NCBI GenBank assembly: GCA_000467935.1 | Contig: KI259834.1 | Coordinates: 66,715 to 130,714, forward strand | DNA from: Peptostreptococcaceae bacterium oral taxon 113 str. W5053 | GTDB lineage: Bacteria > Bacillota > Clostridia > Tissierellales > Peptoniphilaceae | Direction: 5' to 3' | DNA length: 64,000 bases | Shown: one piece after another, positions 53,021 through 62,008 of the stretch | Numbering within the stretch: the first letter of the stretch is position 1 | How the letters are laid out: each line of letters opens with the position of its first letter | Made by a program: the position numbers and the translations under genes | The notes under the pieces: model-generated | The model's input: only the letters and a program-made list of their open reading frames with translations | What the model was told of the DNA's origin: nothing | The model's database searches: none

Positions 53021-53662
53021 ATGAGAATCAAACAGGTTGAAGAATTGGTCGGAATCACAAAAAAGAATATTCGATTTTACGAAGATCAACATCTTCTTAT
53101 CGTGGCTCGTGCCGAAAACGGGTATCGGGAATACGGTTTGGAAGAGGTCAAACGTTTAAAAGAAATTAAATTCTTTCGCAAGTTGAATATTTCCATCGAA
53201 CATATTCAAGCTTTGTTTGAGGGGGAAGAGACCTTGGAGCATTGTCTTAAAATTCATTCCTTCAAATTGGAAGAGCAAAAAGAAAGGGTAAGACGTATGC
53301 AGGATTTTTGTGAGCGGCTTATCGAAGAAAAGATTTCTCTTGCCACGCTCAATGCGGACCTTTGTTTAGAACAAATGGAACAGATGGAAAAGGAGGGTGT
53401 AGAGTTTATGGATGTTCATAAAAACGATGTGCATCGGAAAAAGAAAAGAGGAGCTATTCTTGGCGCTTTGGCGGTTATCGTGTTTATAGGGAGTATGCTA
53501 TGCATCATTGCGGAGGGGAATCGACTTGATCCTGCACCTTTGGGAGTGTTGATTTTCTTTGGCGGTTTTGCCGTTTTGGTAATCATCGGAGTGACGATTG
53601 CATTGGTTGGAAGATTAAAAGAGATACAGGGGGGAGAAGAAGATGAAGCTGGTAAGTATTGA
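53021..53662 (+). CDS. MerR-family regulator with C-terminal membrane segments
   Basis: 213 residues. Winged helix: RIKQVEELVGITKKNIRFYE (the usual x-x-v-a-x-x-x-G-i-s-x-x-t-i-R-Y-Y-E is varied to N-I-R-F-Y-E) and NGYREYGLEEVKRLKEIKFFRKLN. A coiled dimer helix spans about 75-115. Two membrane helices follow (GAILGALAVIVFIGSMLCII and LGVLIFFGGFAVLVIIGVTIALV), so the protein may be membrane-tethered. It autoregulates through the promoter above. It overlaps the next gene by 20 bases. Confidence 0.85.
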   Translation: MRIKQVEELVGITKKNIRFYEDQHLLIVARAENGYREYGLEEVKRLKEIKFFRKLNISIEHIQALFEGEETLEHCLKIHSFKLEEQKERVRRMQDFCERLIEEKISLATLNADLCLEQMEQMEKEGVEFMDVHKNDVHRKKKRGAILGALAVIVFIGSMLCIIAEGNRLDPAPLGVLIFFGGFAVLVIIGVTIALVGRLKEIQGGEEDEAGKY

Positions 53663-53957
53663 TTATATTCCGGGCGCGGAAATCGAAGTGTTGGAATTGG
53701 TAAAAGGCACGGTGGTGCAGTCGAAGCATATCGGCAAGGATTTTATGGCGGGAATGAAAACTTTAGTCGGCGGTGAGATTAAAGGGTATACAGAGATGCT
53801 TAACGAAGCCAGACAGATTGCGGTCAAAAGGATGGTGGACGAAGCAAAATTATTAAATGCGGATGCTGTGATCGGCGTACGTTTCAGCTCTTCTCAAATT
53901 ATGACCGGGGCGGCGGAGGTAGTCGCTTACGGTACGGCTGTAAAGATTATTAAATAA
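53643..53957 (+). CDS. YbjQ/UPF0145 family protein
   Basis: 104 residues. IPGAEIEVLELVKGTVVQSK, GEIKGYTEMLNEARQIAVKRM and ADAVIGVRFSSSQIM match the UPF0145 (putative heavy-metal-binding) family, which assembles as a pentamer. Coupled to the MerR gene, so it may be part of the same stress response. Confidence 0.9.
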   Translation: MKLVSIDYIPGAEIEVLELVKGTVVQSKHIGKDFMAGMKTLVGGEIKGYTEMLNEARQIAVKRMVDEAKLLNADAVIGVRFSSSQIMTGAAEVVAYGTAVKIIK

Positions 53958-53960
53958 CGA

Positions 53961-53990
53961 AAAATCCGAGGAAGGCGCCTCGGATTTTTT
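53961..53990 (+). terminator. Terminator after ybjQ-like gene
   Basis: AAAATCCGAGG (53961-53971) pairs perfectly with CCTCGGATTTT (53978-53988), followed by more T. Confidence 0.85.
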
Positions 53991-54072
53991 TGTACGTTTT
54001 TAAGAAGTATTCATGAAAACATTTTTCACGAAAAAGACGAAGGATTAAAGATAAAAAAATTTTTGAAAAATT

Positions 54073-54102
54073 TTGACATTTTACGCTAAACTTGTGTATA
54101 AT
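54073..54102 (+). promoter_or_regulatory. Consensus promoter of the maltodextrin operon
   Basis: Perfect TTGACA (54073-54078) and TATAAT (54097-54102) with an 18-base spacer, followed by the LacI-type operator. Confidence 0.85.
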
Positions 54103-54116
54103 AAAAATGTAACTGT

Positions 54117-54128
54117 GCAATCGTTTGC
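54117..54128. promoter_or_regulatory. LacI/MalR-type operator
   Basis: GCAATCGTTTGC, a near-palindrome around the central CG (10 of 12 positions symmetrical), matches the GCAA-N-CG-N-TTGC pattern of LacI-family regulators. It sits about 15 bases downstream of the -10 box, where binding would block transcription. The LacI-type regulator at 61016 is the obvious ligand. Confidence 0.7.
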
Positions 54129-54178
54129 AAAAAAAGATTGCGCAGAAAATGTGAAAAATTTTTTCAGGAGGGATTTTT

Positions 54179-55516
54179 ATGAAAAGAAACTTACGTGTGC
54201 TTTTAGCCTTGACTTTGGTTTTAGCTTTGGCACTGGCAGCTTGTGGCGGTGGGAATAAACCTGCCCAGTCAGGCGAGAAGGAAGCAAGTACAGAGGCAAA
54301 AGAAGAGGGTGTAACGCTGAGCGTACAAGCGGAAGAAGCTTGGGTGGAGTATTACAATGGGGCAATTGAAAGGGTGAAAGAAGCATATCCCAATGCACAA
54401 ATCAAAGTAAAAACGGTAGGTTCTTTCGACCATTTGGACACTTTGGATGCAACGGATGCTTCCAATCCGGATGTGGCGGATGTATTTGCGCTTCCGGCAG
54501 ACCGTATTTACAGTTTGGCGGCAAAAGAAGTATTGGCAAGCCTGGATTCCAAAGCAATGTCCGGAAGGATTGGCGGATGGAGCGATTTTGATGCGGGCAT
54601 CGGCGGAAACTTAAAAGTCGGTGAAGATTATCTGGCATTTCCGTTTAATATTGAAACCTTAATCAATTTCGCAAACAAAGCAAATGCACAAGCAAATAAT
54701 ATTGATTTAAGCAAACCCTTGGAAATCAAAGACATGAAAGATCCGGCAAGCATTCTTCTTCCTATGTTTGATGCGTGGTACGGTGTAGCGCTGACCAATG
54801 CTGCCGGCATCGAATTGTTGGGCAAAGATGCTGACGGAAAATTATTCTCCGATTTGACCAAGGAATGGGCGAAATTGGAACCGGAAAAACAAGCGGTTAT
54901 CAATGCAATCTATGAATATTGGAAATCCAACAATGAAGCCAACACCGCATTATTTGACAATGATGCAGGATGGGGATATGTAGATGACACTTTCCGTACA
55001 GGCGGAAAAGGCGTTATACGTTTGGGCGGACCGTGGGATACCAATTCTATTTCCGAACAAGCGGGCAACGGCGCAGATATGGAAATTTATCCTATAACAC
55101 AGATCACGGTAGCCGGCAAACCCTTAATTCATTGGCAAGGCGGATGGGGACTGGGAATCAACTCCCGTATTGAAGCGGATGCGGCAAAAATGGAAGTGGC
55201 TGCAAAATTAATTGAAGAAATTGTAAACCCGGCTCATGCTGTTGAATTATTCAAAGCAACCGGCAAGATTTTGGAAAATGTTCCGGCTGATGTTTATGTA
55301 AAGTCCGATTTATCCGAAACCGATAAAAAGGTGATTGCCGCAGTAATCGAATCCTATCAAAAAGCTCCCAAGAGACCTTTGTTCACCGAATGGGGCAAAG
55401 TATGGGATACTTGGAAAAATGCCGTTCTTTCATGGAACAGCGTTAAACCTGCAACGGTGGAAGATGCATACAAGGAACTTAAGGCATCCTTTGATTCTAT
55501 GATGGCTAATTTCTAA
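54179..55516 (+). CDS. malE: Maltodextrin-binding lipoprotein (MalE type)
   Basis: 445 residues. Signal peptide with lipobox LAAC (VLALALAACGGG). The mature protein is a type 1 sugar-binding fold: GAIERVKEAYPNAQIKVKTV, DVFALPADRIYSLA, YLAFPFNIETLINFANK and KPLIHWQGGWGLGINS. ABC importer partner of the MalF/MalG/MalK proteins downstream. AGGAGGG precedes the start. Confidence 0.9.
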   Translation: MKRNLRVLLALTLVLALALAACGGGNKPAQSGEKEASTEAKEEGVTLSVQAEEAWVEYYNGAIERVKEAYPNAQIKVKTVGSFDHLDTLDATDASNPDVADVFALPADRIYSLAAKEVLASLDSKAMSGRIGGWSDFDAGIGGNLKVGEDYLAFPFNIETLINFANKANAQANNIDLSKPLEIKDMKDPASILLPMFDAWYGVALTNAAGIELLGKDADGKLFSDLTKEWAKLEPEKQAVINAIYEYWKSNNEANTALFDNDAGWGYVDDTFRTGGKGVIRLGGPWDTNSISEQAGNGADMEIYPITQITVAGKPLIHWQGGWGLGINSRIEADAAKMEVAAKLIEEIVNPAHAVELFKATGKILENVPADVYVKSDLSETDKKVIAAVIESYQKAPKRPLFTEWGKVWDTWKNAVLSWNSVKPATVEDAYKELKASFDSMMANF

Positions 55517-55530
55517 ACATGTGGATTAAA

Positions 55531-55566
55531 GGAAGAAGATGGTCGATGTCGTCTTCTTCCTTTTTT
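55531..55566 (+). terminator. Terminator after malE
   Basis: GGAAGAAGATG (55531-55541) pairs with CGTCTTCTTCC (55550-55560; one G-T pair), followed by TTTTTT. Readthrough would supply the downstream transporter genes at a lower level. Confidence 0.8.
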
Positions 55567-55587
55567 CACCTTTAAGAAAGGAAAGCT

Positions 55588-56052
55588 ATGAAACATCGAC
55601 GAAAATTATTGATTATTTTAAGCCTTTGCTCAGCGATTATTTTTCTTAGCGCCTTGGAAACGCTGCTTTTCGTAAAAAGTGAAGAGTCTTTTGTAATCTA
55701 TCAAAAATGGATGCCCGGTGCAAATTTTAAAGATTTTCTCAATTCTGCAATCCTACGTTTTGTTTTTTCTTTAATGACACCGGTGGCGTTAAGCCTTTAT
55801 TCTTATTTCACCTTTGAAAAAATGGGAACGCCAAAACTATTTCGCATAGTTTGGGGCTTGATGGTGTTTATGGCTTTGGCATTAAAGGCGTTGGAGAGGA
55901 ATTTTTATTCTCTCTTTTTCGATTTCATTTTAATCCTTTATATGATTTTGTTTTTTGTGGTAATCAATGTGCATCGCATAGAAGAAAGTAATTTTCTCCG
56001 AACTTCAATTCGGGAGAGAAAGAAAATAAAAAAGAAAGGAGAAAAATCATGA
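55588..56052 (+). CDS. Small membrane protein, function unknown
   Basis: 154 residues with four hydrophobic segments (LLIILSLCSAIIFLSALETL, FVFSLMTPVALSLYSYF, IVWGLMVFMALALKAL, LYMILFFVVINVH) and a basic tail. No family recognised. AGAAAGGAAAG precedes the start. It overlaps the next lipoprotein frame by 4 bases. Its place inside the maltodextrin operon is unexplained. Confidence 0.75.
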   Translation: MKHRRKLLIILSLCSAIIFLSALETLLFVKSEESFVIYQKWMPGANFKDFLNSAILRFVFSLMTPVALSLYSYFTFEKMGTPKLFRIVWGLMVFMALALKALERNFYSLFFDFILILYMILFFVVINVHRIEESNFLRTSIRERKKIKKKGEKS

Positions 56053-56851
56053 ACAAAAAAAGCATCCTTTATCTTTTAACGGCAATTCTTTTGTTGTCCT
56101 CTTGCACCCAAGGAGTTCCCAAAGAAGAACGGACAAAGGAAGAAATCAAAGTGGAAGTGGAAACAGATGAAGAAGAGGAAGAAGAAAAGAAGAATTTAAG
56201 TGAAGAGGAAAAACTCTTTCAGGAATATCTTACATTATAGAGTTGTTATATAATGAACATTTGGAGCTTTTGCTTTCTTTTGTTCAAGCTGAATCGTCCT
56301 ATGACAATGCTATAAGATTTTACTTCGATTTAAGCGATGAAGATGATACCGATGATTTGACCATCCGCTTCCTCTCTATGACACCTGAAGAAAAAAAAGA
56401 GTGGATTATAGAGAGAACCAAATATGCAATTCGTGATTATCGGAGAACTAAATTCCTAGGAAAAGAAATCGACTATTCTTTACTTAAAAATTACAAAGAA
56501 TTAAACGAGGAAAAAGATATCCTGACGCAAGAAAAAAAACGATGGGTTAAGGAAATTGACAGTTATATTGAAGGTTTGCGAAAAATTATTGATGACGACA
56601 AAGAAAGGGCTAAACTTGCCTACGAAGATTTTCAAAAAAAGCAAAAACAAATACATGAAAGTTATCCGGATCTTATTGCCGCAAATGAACTTTTTAAAAA
56701 TCATATATTTGAAATTGAAAAGAAATTGAAAGAAACGGAGGAAGGAAAATTTCTTTTAGACACCTCATATAGATTCCAGCTTCAGTACGATATAAACAAA
56801 AGTTTAGAGAGCAGAGAACAGGATGATAGGAAAATTAGGAAAATACCATGA
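56049..56851 (+). pseudogene. Lipoprotein gene split by a frameshift
   Basis: The first part (56049-56240) encodes a lipoprotein start (signal ILYLLTAILLLSSC) and an extremely acidic linker (VEVETDEEEEEEKKN). It stops at TAG 56238. The frame used from about 56222 continues without a stop as IIELLYNEHLELLLSFVQAE and on for about 200 residues of charged, coiled-coil-like helix to 56851. The two halves fit as one ~265-residue lipoprotein with a single-base shift near 56225-56237. It could be a sequencing error, a real mutation, or frameshifting in the A/G-rich tract. Confidence 0.6.
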
Positions 56852-56956
56852 AGAAAAGACTTAAGGCAAAACAAAAAAGGAACAAATGCGAGATTTAAAC
56901 GAGAGGAAACGCAAAGATAGGGATTTTTAAAAAAGTAAAAGAAAGAGGGTGAATTT

Positions 56957-59029
56957 GTGGCTTATGGATTAAATATTGTGGACGGCATCGGAAATGAGCA
57001 TCCACGTAAAAATCTGTATTTAAAAGACTTGGGTCTGCTGGAAGAAAAAATCGCTTCCGGTACCGATACGGAAAAAAAGGAAGCAAGAGCAAAAAGGAGT
57101 GAACTTATTCGTCAAAAGGAGAAGCATCCTTATATTGTCGCTTTCAAAGAATTTGAGGCAAAAGAAAAAGCGTTTCAGGAAACGCTGAAAGGAGAAATGG
57201 CAAAGTTAAAGCCCGAGGGAAATGCGGACATTCAAAAATGGAAAAGAGAGCTTTACCAAGCGGAGCAGGAAGCAAATTTTTATAGTCCCTATTCGGATCT
57301 CAGTTATGAAGCGGAATTAAAATCCAAAGTGGCAACGATAAGAATGCAGCATTTGCCCGATATGATTGAAAATGACAATCGCTTGGAAGCGTTGTTAAAA
57401 GAAAAAGAAACGCTTTTAGCACAGGAAGAAAAGAAAGATCAGACGGCTGTTCTTCAAGAAATTGAAAGGTATACGACAACACGAAAAGAGCAATTGACGC
57501 ATGAATTGGAAGAATTAAATCAAAAACACAAAGAAGGTTTGATTTCATCCAAGGCTTTAAAAAACGAGAGAAAAATTAAGCGAAGAAGTGCAACGGAAGA
57601 TATTGCCGCAAAAGAGTTGTCCAATAAGATTCTTTCTTTAAAGGAAGAAATCAAAAATATCCGCCATCATCTGAAAATAGATCCGAAAACTCAAAGAGAT
57701 GTGCTTTTGGCGGATATTGCGGACATTCGTCGAAAAACTCCCATTGAAAGGGAAAAGAGAAAACCGATTTTTGCCTATCCCACGGCAATTTTGCCCGGCT
57801 TGGGACAACTCTTAAACAAGCAATACACCAAGGCTCTCTTTTTCTTCATAGGCAGTTTGTTTATTTACTTCATCGCCATCCCGTATGCCATCGGTTACGG
57901 AAATTATCAGGGCAAAGGAATTTTCGGATTGTTAAGTCTGGCTCAAGGAGGACTGAAAACCCATCGATCCATGATTTTTATGATTGAAGGCATTATCGCC
58001 ATTGTTCTTCTGGTATTTTCCGCACTTATTTTTATCTTAAGTTTTAAAGATGTCTATCGGGTGGAAAAAAAGGAAATACAAGGGATACGTAAAAATTTAT
58101 GGTTTGAAACAAAACTCAATATTGAACAGGAAGGATTTCCCTATTTGGTATCTTTACCCGCATTTTTATTGATTACTTTTGTGGTTCTGGTGCCTGTCAT
58201 GACGACTGTCCTTCTTTCCTTTACCAATATGGATCCGAACCATCAGAACAAATTCTTCTGGATCGGCTTGGAAAACTATAAATTGATTGCTTTGGGGCAA
58301 GGCATTGCAGGGGGAGCGTTCTGGTTGATTTTGGGATGGACTTTAATCTGGACGCTGTGTTCAACCACATTGGCAATTTTCATCGGTTTTGTATTAAGTC
58401 TTCTAACCAATCAGGAACGGATTTGGGGCAAACGAATTTTTAGAACCGTCTTTCTATTGCCTTGGGCAGTGCCGGCGTTTATCACGATTATGTTTTTTTC
58501 CGTCATGTTGGCACCGGGCGGACCCTTAACCGATATTATCAGTTCTTTGGCAGGGAAAGTAGTCAATATAAAATCCGACACGCACTTAACCCGAATCGCA
58601 TTGATTATGCTTCAGGGATGGCTTGGAAGCGCCTATGTTTTCCTAATCAGTACGGGAATTTTGCAAGGAATTCCTTCCGACCTTTATGAAGCGGCGGAAA
58701 TCGACGGAGCCACAGGCTTCCAAAAGACTTTAAAAATCACAATTCCTTTGGTGCTTTTCCAAACCGGTCCCCTGCTGGTCGGACAATATACATTTAATTT
58801 TAACAACTTTTCAATTATTTATCTGTTCAATCAGGGTGGCCCGTTTAATCCGTCCAAATACGGAAATTTGGCGGGTTCCAGTGATTTGCTGATTTCCTAT
58901 ATTTATAAGCTGACCATCGAAAATCAGTATCAGGGTATCGGGGCGGCGATTACATTGGTCATTTCCATAGCTTTAATGTTTTTCGCTTATCTTGGATTTA
59001 AAAATTCCAAAGCGTTTAAGGAGGATTAG
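56957..59029 (+). CDS. malF: MalF-type sugar permease with long N-terminal coiled-coil extension
   Basis: 690 residues. The start is GTG 56957. Residues 1 to about 265 are soluble and heptad-rich (e.g. EIERYTTTRKEQLTHELEEL, KNERKIKRRSATEDI). A pair of helices follows a short ILPGLGQLLNKQYTKALFFF motif like that of small TM2-type membrane proteins. The classic MalF permease core spans about 385-690, with the EAA loop YEAAEIDGATGFQKTLKIT that contacts the ATPase. E. coli MalF is about 514 residues and lacks the coiled coil. Partner of MalG (2 bases downstream). Confidence 0.88.
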   Translation: MAYGLNIVDGIGNEHPRKNLYLKDLGLLEEKIASGTDTEKKEARAKRSELIRQKEKHPYIVAFKEFEAKEKAFQETLKGEMAKLKPEGNADIQKWKRELYQAEQEANFYSPYSDLSYEAELKSKVATIRMQHLPDMIENDNRLEALLKEKETLLAQEEKKDQTAVLQEIERYTTTRKEQLTHELEELNQKHKEGLISSKALKNERKIKRRSATEDIAAKELSNKILSLKEEIKNIRHHLKIDPKTQRDVLLADIADIRRKTPIEREKRKPIFAYPTAILPGLGQLLNKQYTKALFFFIGSLFIYFIAIPYAIGYGNYQGKGIFGLLSLAQGGLKTHRSMIFMIEGIIAIVLLVFSALIFILSFKDVYRVEKKEIQGIRKNLWFETKLNIEQEGFPYLVSLPAFLLITFVVLVPVMTTVLLSFTNMDPNHQNKFFWIGLENYKLIALGQGIAGGAFWLILGWTLIWTLCSTTLAIFIGFVLSLLTNQERIWGKRIFRTVFLLPWAVPAFITIMFFSVMLAPGGPLTDIISSLAGKVVNIKSDTHLTRIALIMLQGWLGSAYVFLISTGILQGIPSDLYEAAEIDGATGFQKTLKITIPLVLFQTGPLLVGQYTFNFNNFSIIYLFNQGGPFNPSKYGNLAGSSDLLISYIYKLTIENQYQGIGAAITLVISIALMFFAYLGFKNSKAFKED

Positions 59030-59031
59030 GC

Positions 59032-59919
59032 ATGAGCAAGAAAAAAGAAAATCTATATTTGTCGGACAAGCCGCCTCTGAGTGCCGGCGGAAAAATTTTA
59101 ATCGGACTTTCCTATCTGATTCTTTGTGCATGGGCGCTTGCGATTATCTGGCCATTGGCACAAATGTTACTCTCCAGCTTTAACGGTTTATTGACGAAAA
59201 ATATTTCCATGGGTGGAGGATTTACATTTTCGACCAAACATTTTGTGTATTTGTTTGAGAAAACCTTGTTTCTCAAATGGGTTAAAAATACGATTATCGT
59301 TGCCGTATCTACGGCATTGTTGACTTTATTGATTGTATCTTTTACCGGATATGCTTATTCCCGTTATCGTTTTTCCGGGAGAAAGGCATCGTTGATGGGG
59401 ATTATGTTGGTACAAGCGATTCCGGCTTTTGCGGGAATTACGGCGTTTTACACCATTCATGCTATTGTGTCTTCCATTATTCCCACTTTTTCGAGAACGA
59501 CGTTGTTGATTTTGATTTATGCCGGCGGAGCGATTGCCTCCAATACCTTTATTTTAAAAGGCTATATTGACGGTGTATCTATGGAATTGGATGATGCGGC
59601 AAGAATTGACGGATGCAGCAATATGCAGATTTATCGCCTGATTATCATGCCTATTGCCCGTCCTATGGTGGCAATTATCGGGCTGATGTCCTTTATGGCT
59701 CCTTTTTTGGACTATATGTTACCGAAAATTTTATTAACCAATCCGGAAAGCTATACATTGGCAACCGGCTTATTTACCTTGATAAATGATGCGAGAACCA
59801 TGAATCAGCCGGCTTTTGCGGCAGGGGGGCTTTTAAGTGCATTGCCTATTGTCATTTTATTTATTGCATTACAAAATCAATTGGTATCCGGTTTGGCAGC
59901 GGGTTCCGTAAAGGGATAG
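59032..59919 (+). CDS. malG: MalG-type sugar permease
   Basis: 295 residues, six helices. EAA-type loop MELDDAARIDGCSNMQIYRLIIMPIARPM and FTGYAYSRYRFSGRKA are typical of MalG. Forms the membrane channel with MalF. 9 bases before the ATPase gene. Confidence 0.93.
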   Translation: MSKKKENLYLSDKPPLSAGGKILIGLSYLILCAWALAIIWPLAQMLLSSFNGLLTKNISMGGGFTFSTKHFVYLFEKTLFLKWVKNTIIVAVSTALLTLLIVSFTGYAYSRYRFSGRKASLMGIMLVQAIPAFAGITAFYTIHAIVSSIIPTFSRTTLLILIYAGGAIASNTFILKGYIDGVSMELDDAARIDGCSNMQIYRLIIMPIARPMVAIIGLMSFMAPFLDYMLPKILLTNPESYTLATGLFTLINDARTMNQPAFAAGGLLSALPIVILFIALQNQLVSGLAAGSVKG

Positions 59920-59928
59920 GAGGTTATT

Positions 59929-61014
59929 ATGCGAGTTGAAATCAATGATTTAGGAAAAAAATATGAGGGTCGTGAAAAATTCACCCTTCGTAATATCAAT
60001 TTGGATATTGACGACAAAGAATTTTGTGTAATTTTGGGACCTTCCGGATGTGGAAAATCCACGTTGTTAAGAATGATTGCGGGGTTAAATTCCATTACCG
60101 AGGGGGAATTGCTGTTTGACGGACGATTGATGAATAAAGTGGCACCCAAAGACAGAAATATTGCTATGGTCTTTCAATCCTATGCCCTTTATCCCCATAT
60201 GACCGTGTACGATAATATGGCCTTTGCTTTGAAAATGAAAAAGGAACGGAAGGAAGTCATTCATGATCGAGTAATGGAAGCGGCGGAGATTCTGCAAATC
60301 AAGGACTATCTTTATTCCAAACCTTCGGATATTTCCGGCGGACAAAGACAACGTGTGGCTTTGGGGCGTGCCATGGTGCGTAAACCCGGTGTCTTTTTGA
60401 TGGACGAGCCTTTATCCAACTTGGATGCGAAATTAAGAGAACATATGCGTGTGGAATTGGTTCGTTTGCACAAATCCTTAGGAACCACCTCAATCTATGT
60501 TACCCACGACCAGACGGAAGCCATGACTATGGCAACCAAAATTGTGTTGTTGGATGACGGAAAAATTCAACAAGTGGGCAAACCGGAAGAATTTTACAAT
60601 ACACCTCAAAATCTTTTTGTAGCGGGCTTTATCGGTTCTCCCACCATGAATATTTTGAAGGGCAAAATGGACGGCGGAAAATTTGTCAGCGACAGCGGGG
60701 TGATTACCGTCAATCCCTCCGACCATGACAAAGCCGCATTAAAAGATTATGAAGGAAAAGCGGTTTATCTGGGAACGCGAAGTGAGAGACTCATTGCGGG
60801 TATCGGAGAAGAAAATACTTTCCAAGCGACCATTGAAGTTATCGAAATGCTTGGAAAAGAAAAACTTCTCTATACGAAACTCAAAGACGGGCAGGATTTC
60901 ATCATGTCTCAACCTGGACATTATGAATATGCTGTCGACGAGGTGCATAATTTTCACTTTGACACGGAAGCTTTGCATTTCTTTGATGGGAAAAGTACCC
61001 GAAGAATCAATTGA
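59929..61014 (+). CDS. malK: Sugar ABC transporter ATPase (MalK/MsmX type)
   Basis: 361 residues. Walker A GPSGCGKST, signature ISGGQRQRVALGRAMV (SGGQ), Walker B VFLMDEPLSNLD, switch THDQTEAMT, then a C-terminal TOBE-like domain (from about 240, GSPTMNILKGK). AGGAGG precedes the ATG. The stop is followed by the regulator start 1 base later. Confidence 0.94.
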   Translation: MRVEINDLGKKYEGREKFTLRNINLDIDDKEFCVILGPSGCGKSTLLRMIAGLNSITEGELLFDGRLMNKVAPKDRNIAMVFQSYALYPHMTVYDNMAFALKMKKERKEVIHDRVMEAAEILQIKDYLYSKPSDISGGQRQRVALGRAMVRKPGVFLMDEPLSNLDAKLREHMRVELVRLHKSLGTTSIYVTHDQTEAMTMATKIVLLDDGKIQQVGKPEEFYNTPQNLFVAGFIGSPTMNILKGKMDGGKFVSDSGVITVNPSDHDKAALKDYEGKAVYLGTRSERLIAGIGEENTFQATIEVIEMLGKEKLLYTKLKDGQDFIMSQPGHYEYAVDEVHNFHFDTEALHFFDGKSTRRIN

Positions 61015-61015
61015 G

Positions 61016-61999
61016 ATGAAAAAAAAGACCACCATCAAGGATGTGGCGAAACTGGCGGGAGTCAGCAGTTCCACTGTTTCCAGAGTGCAATCCGGAAGCG
61101 ATAAAATCAGCCGGATGACGAAGGAAAAAGTTCTCCAAGCGATGAAAAAATTGGATTATTCTCCGAACTTTTCCGCTCAATCTTTGGCGGGCAACGGGAC
61201 CAAGACCATTGCGGCGGTTTTGCACACAGATCCTTTAAAGAGTTTATCCAATGATTTCTTTGTCCAAATTTTACAAAGTATTTGTCAAAATGCGGAAGAG
61301 ACCGGTTATCAGATATTATTGGTTTTTTCCAAGACGGAGAAAGAACAATTTGCCAAAGTGAAAAAACTTTGGAATTCTCAGCGAGTGGACGGATTTTTGC
61401 TGTTAACGGTATATCATAAAGACCGGAGTCTGCGTTTTTTAAAGAAAAACGGAGCAAATTTTGTGGCTTTGGGAACGCCGGAAGACAATGAGATTTCATG
61501 GGTGGACAATGACAATTTCAAAGCCATGAAGAATGTGATGGAAGCGTTGATAAAAGACGGTGTCAAACGACCGGGTCTAATATTGGGGAATCGGAAATTG
61601 GTGGTAACCACTGTTCGTGAAGAAAGCTATCGACGGGCTTTGAAGGAGAAGGATCTGCCCGTATGCGAAGAATTGATTCGAGAAGGAGAATTTTCCGAAG
61701 ATACAGGTTATAAGGAGGGGAAAATCTTATTGGGATTAAACGTGGACGCCATTGTATGTACCGATGATGTATTGGCTTACGGAACAAACAGGGCAATGAA
61801 GGAACTCAAGCGAAGTTTGCCCATCGTAGGCTTTAACAATTCTCTGATTGGAACTTTGTTAAGTCCGCCCATATCCTCGGTGGATATTCAAATTCCCCTT
61901 TTGGGAAAACATCTTTTTGAACATTTAATTGCGGAAATCAAAGGGACGGGAGAAACGAAAGGGATTTTGGTACCCGCCAAATTAATCAAACGAAGATGA
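61016..61999 (+). CDS. malR: LacI-family regulator of the maltodextrin operon (MalR type)
   Basis: 327 residues. N-terminal helix-turn-helix and hinge TIKDVAKLAGVSSSTVSRVQ, then a periplasmic-binding-like effector domain (TIAAVLHTD, GFLLLTVYHKD, WVDNDNF, DAIVCTDDVLAYGT). The frame opens earlier inside malK, but ATG 61016 gives a normal LacI start. Expected to bind the operator at 54117 and be released by maltose/maltodextrin. Confidence 0.9.
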   Translation: MKKKTTIKDVAKLAGVSSSTVSRVQSGSDKISRMTKEKVLQAMKKLDYSPNFSAQSLAGNGTKTIAAVLHTDPLKSLSNDFFVQILQSICQNAEETGYQILLVFSKTEKEQFAKVKKLWNSQRVDGFLLLTVYHKDRSLRFLKKNGANFVALGTPEDNEISWVDNDNFKAMKNVMEALIKDGVKRPGLILGNRKLVVTTVREESYRRALKEKDLPVCEELIREGEFSEDTGYKEGKILLGLNVDAIVCTDDVLAYGTNRAMKELKRSLPIVGFNNSLIGTLLSPPISSVDIQIPLLGKHLFEHLIAEIKGTGETKGILVPAKLIKRR

Positions 62000-62008
62000 G
62001 GAATTTTG

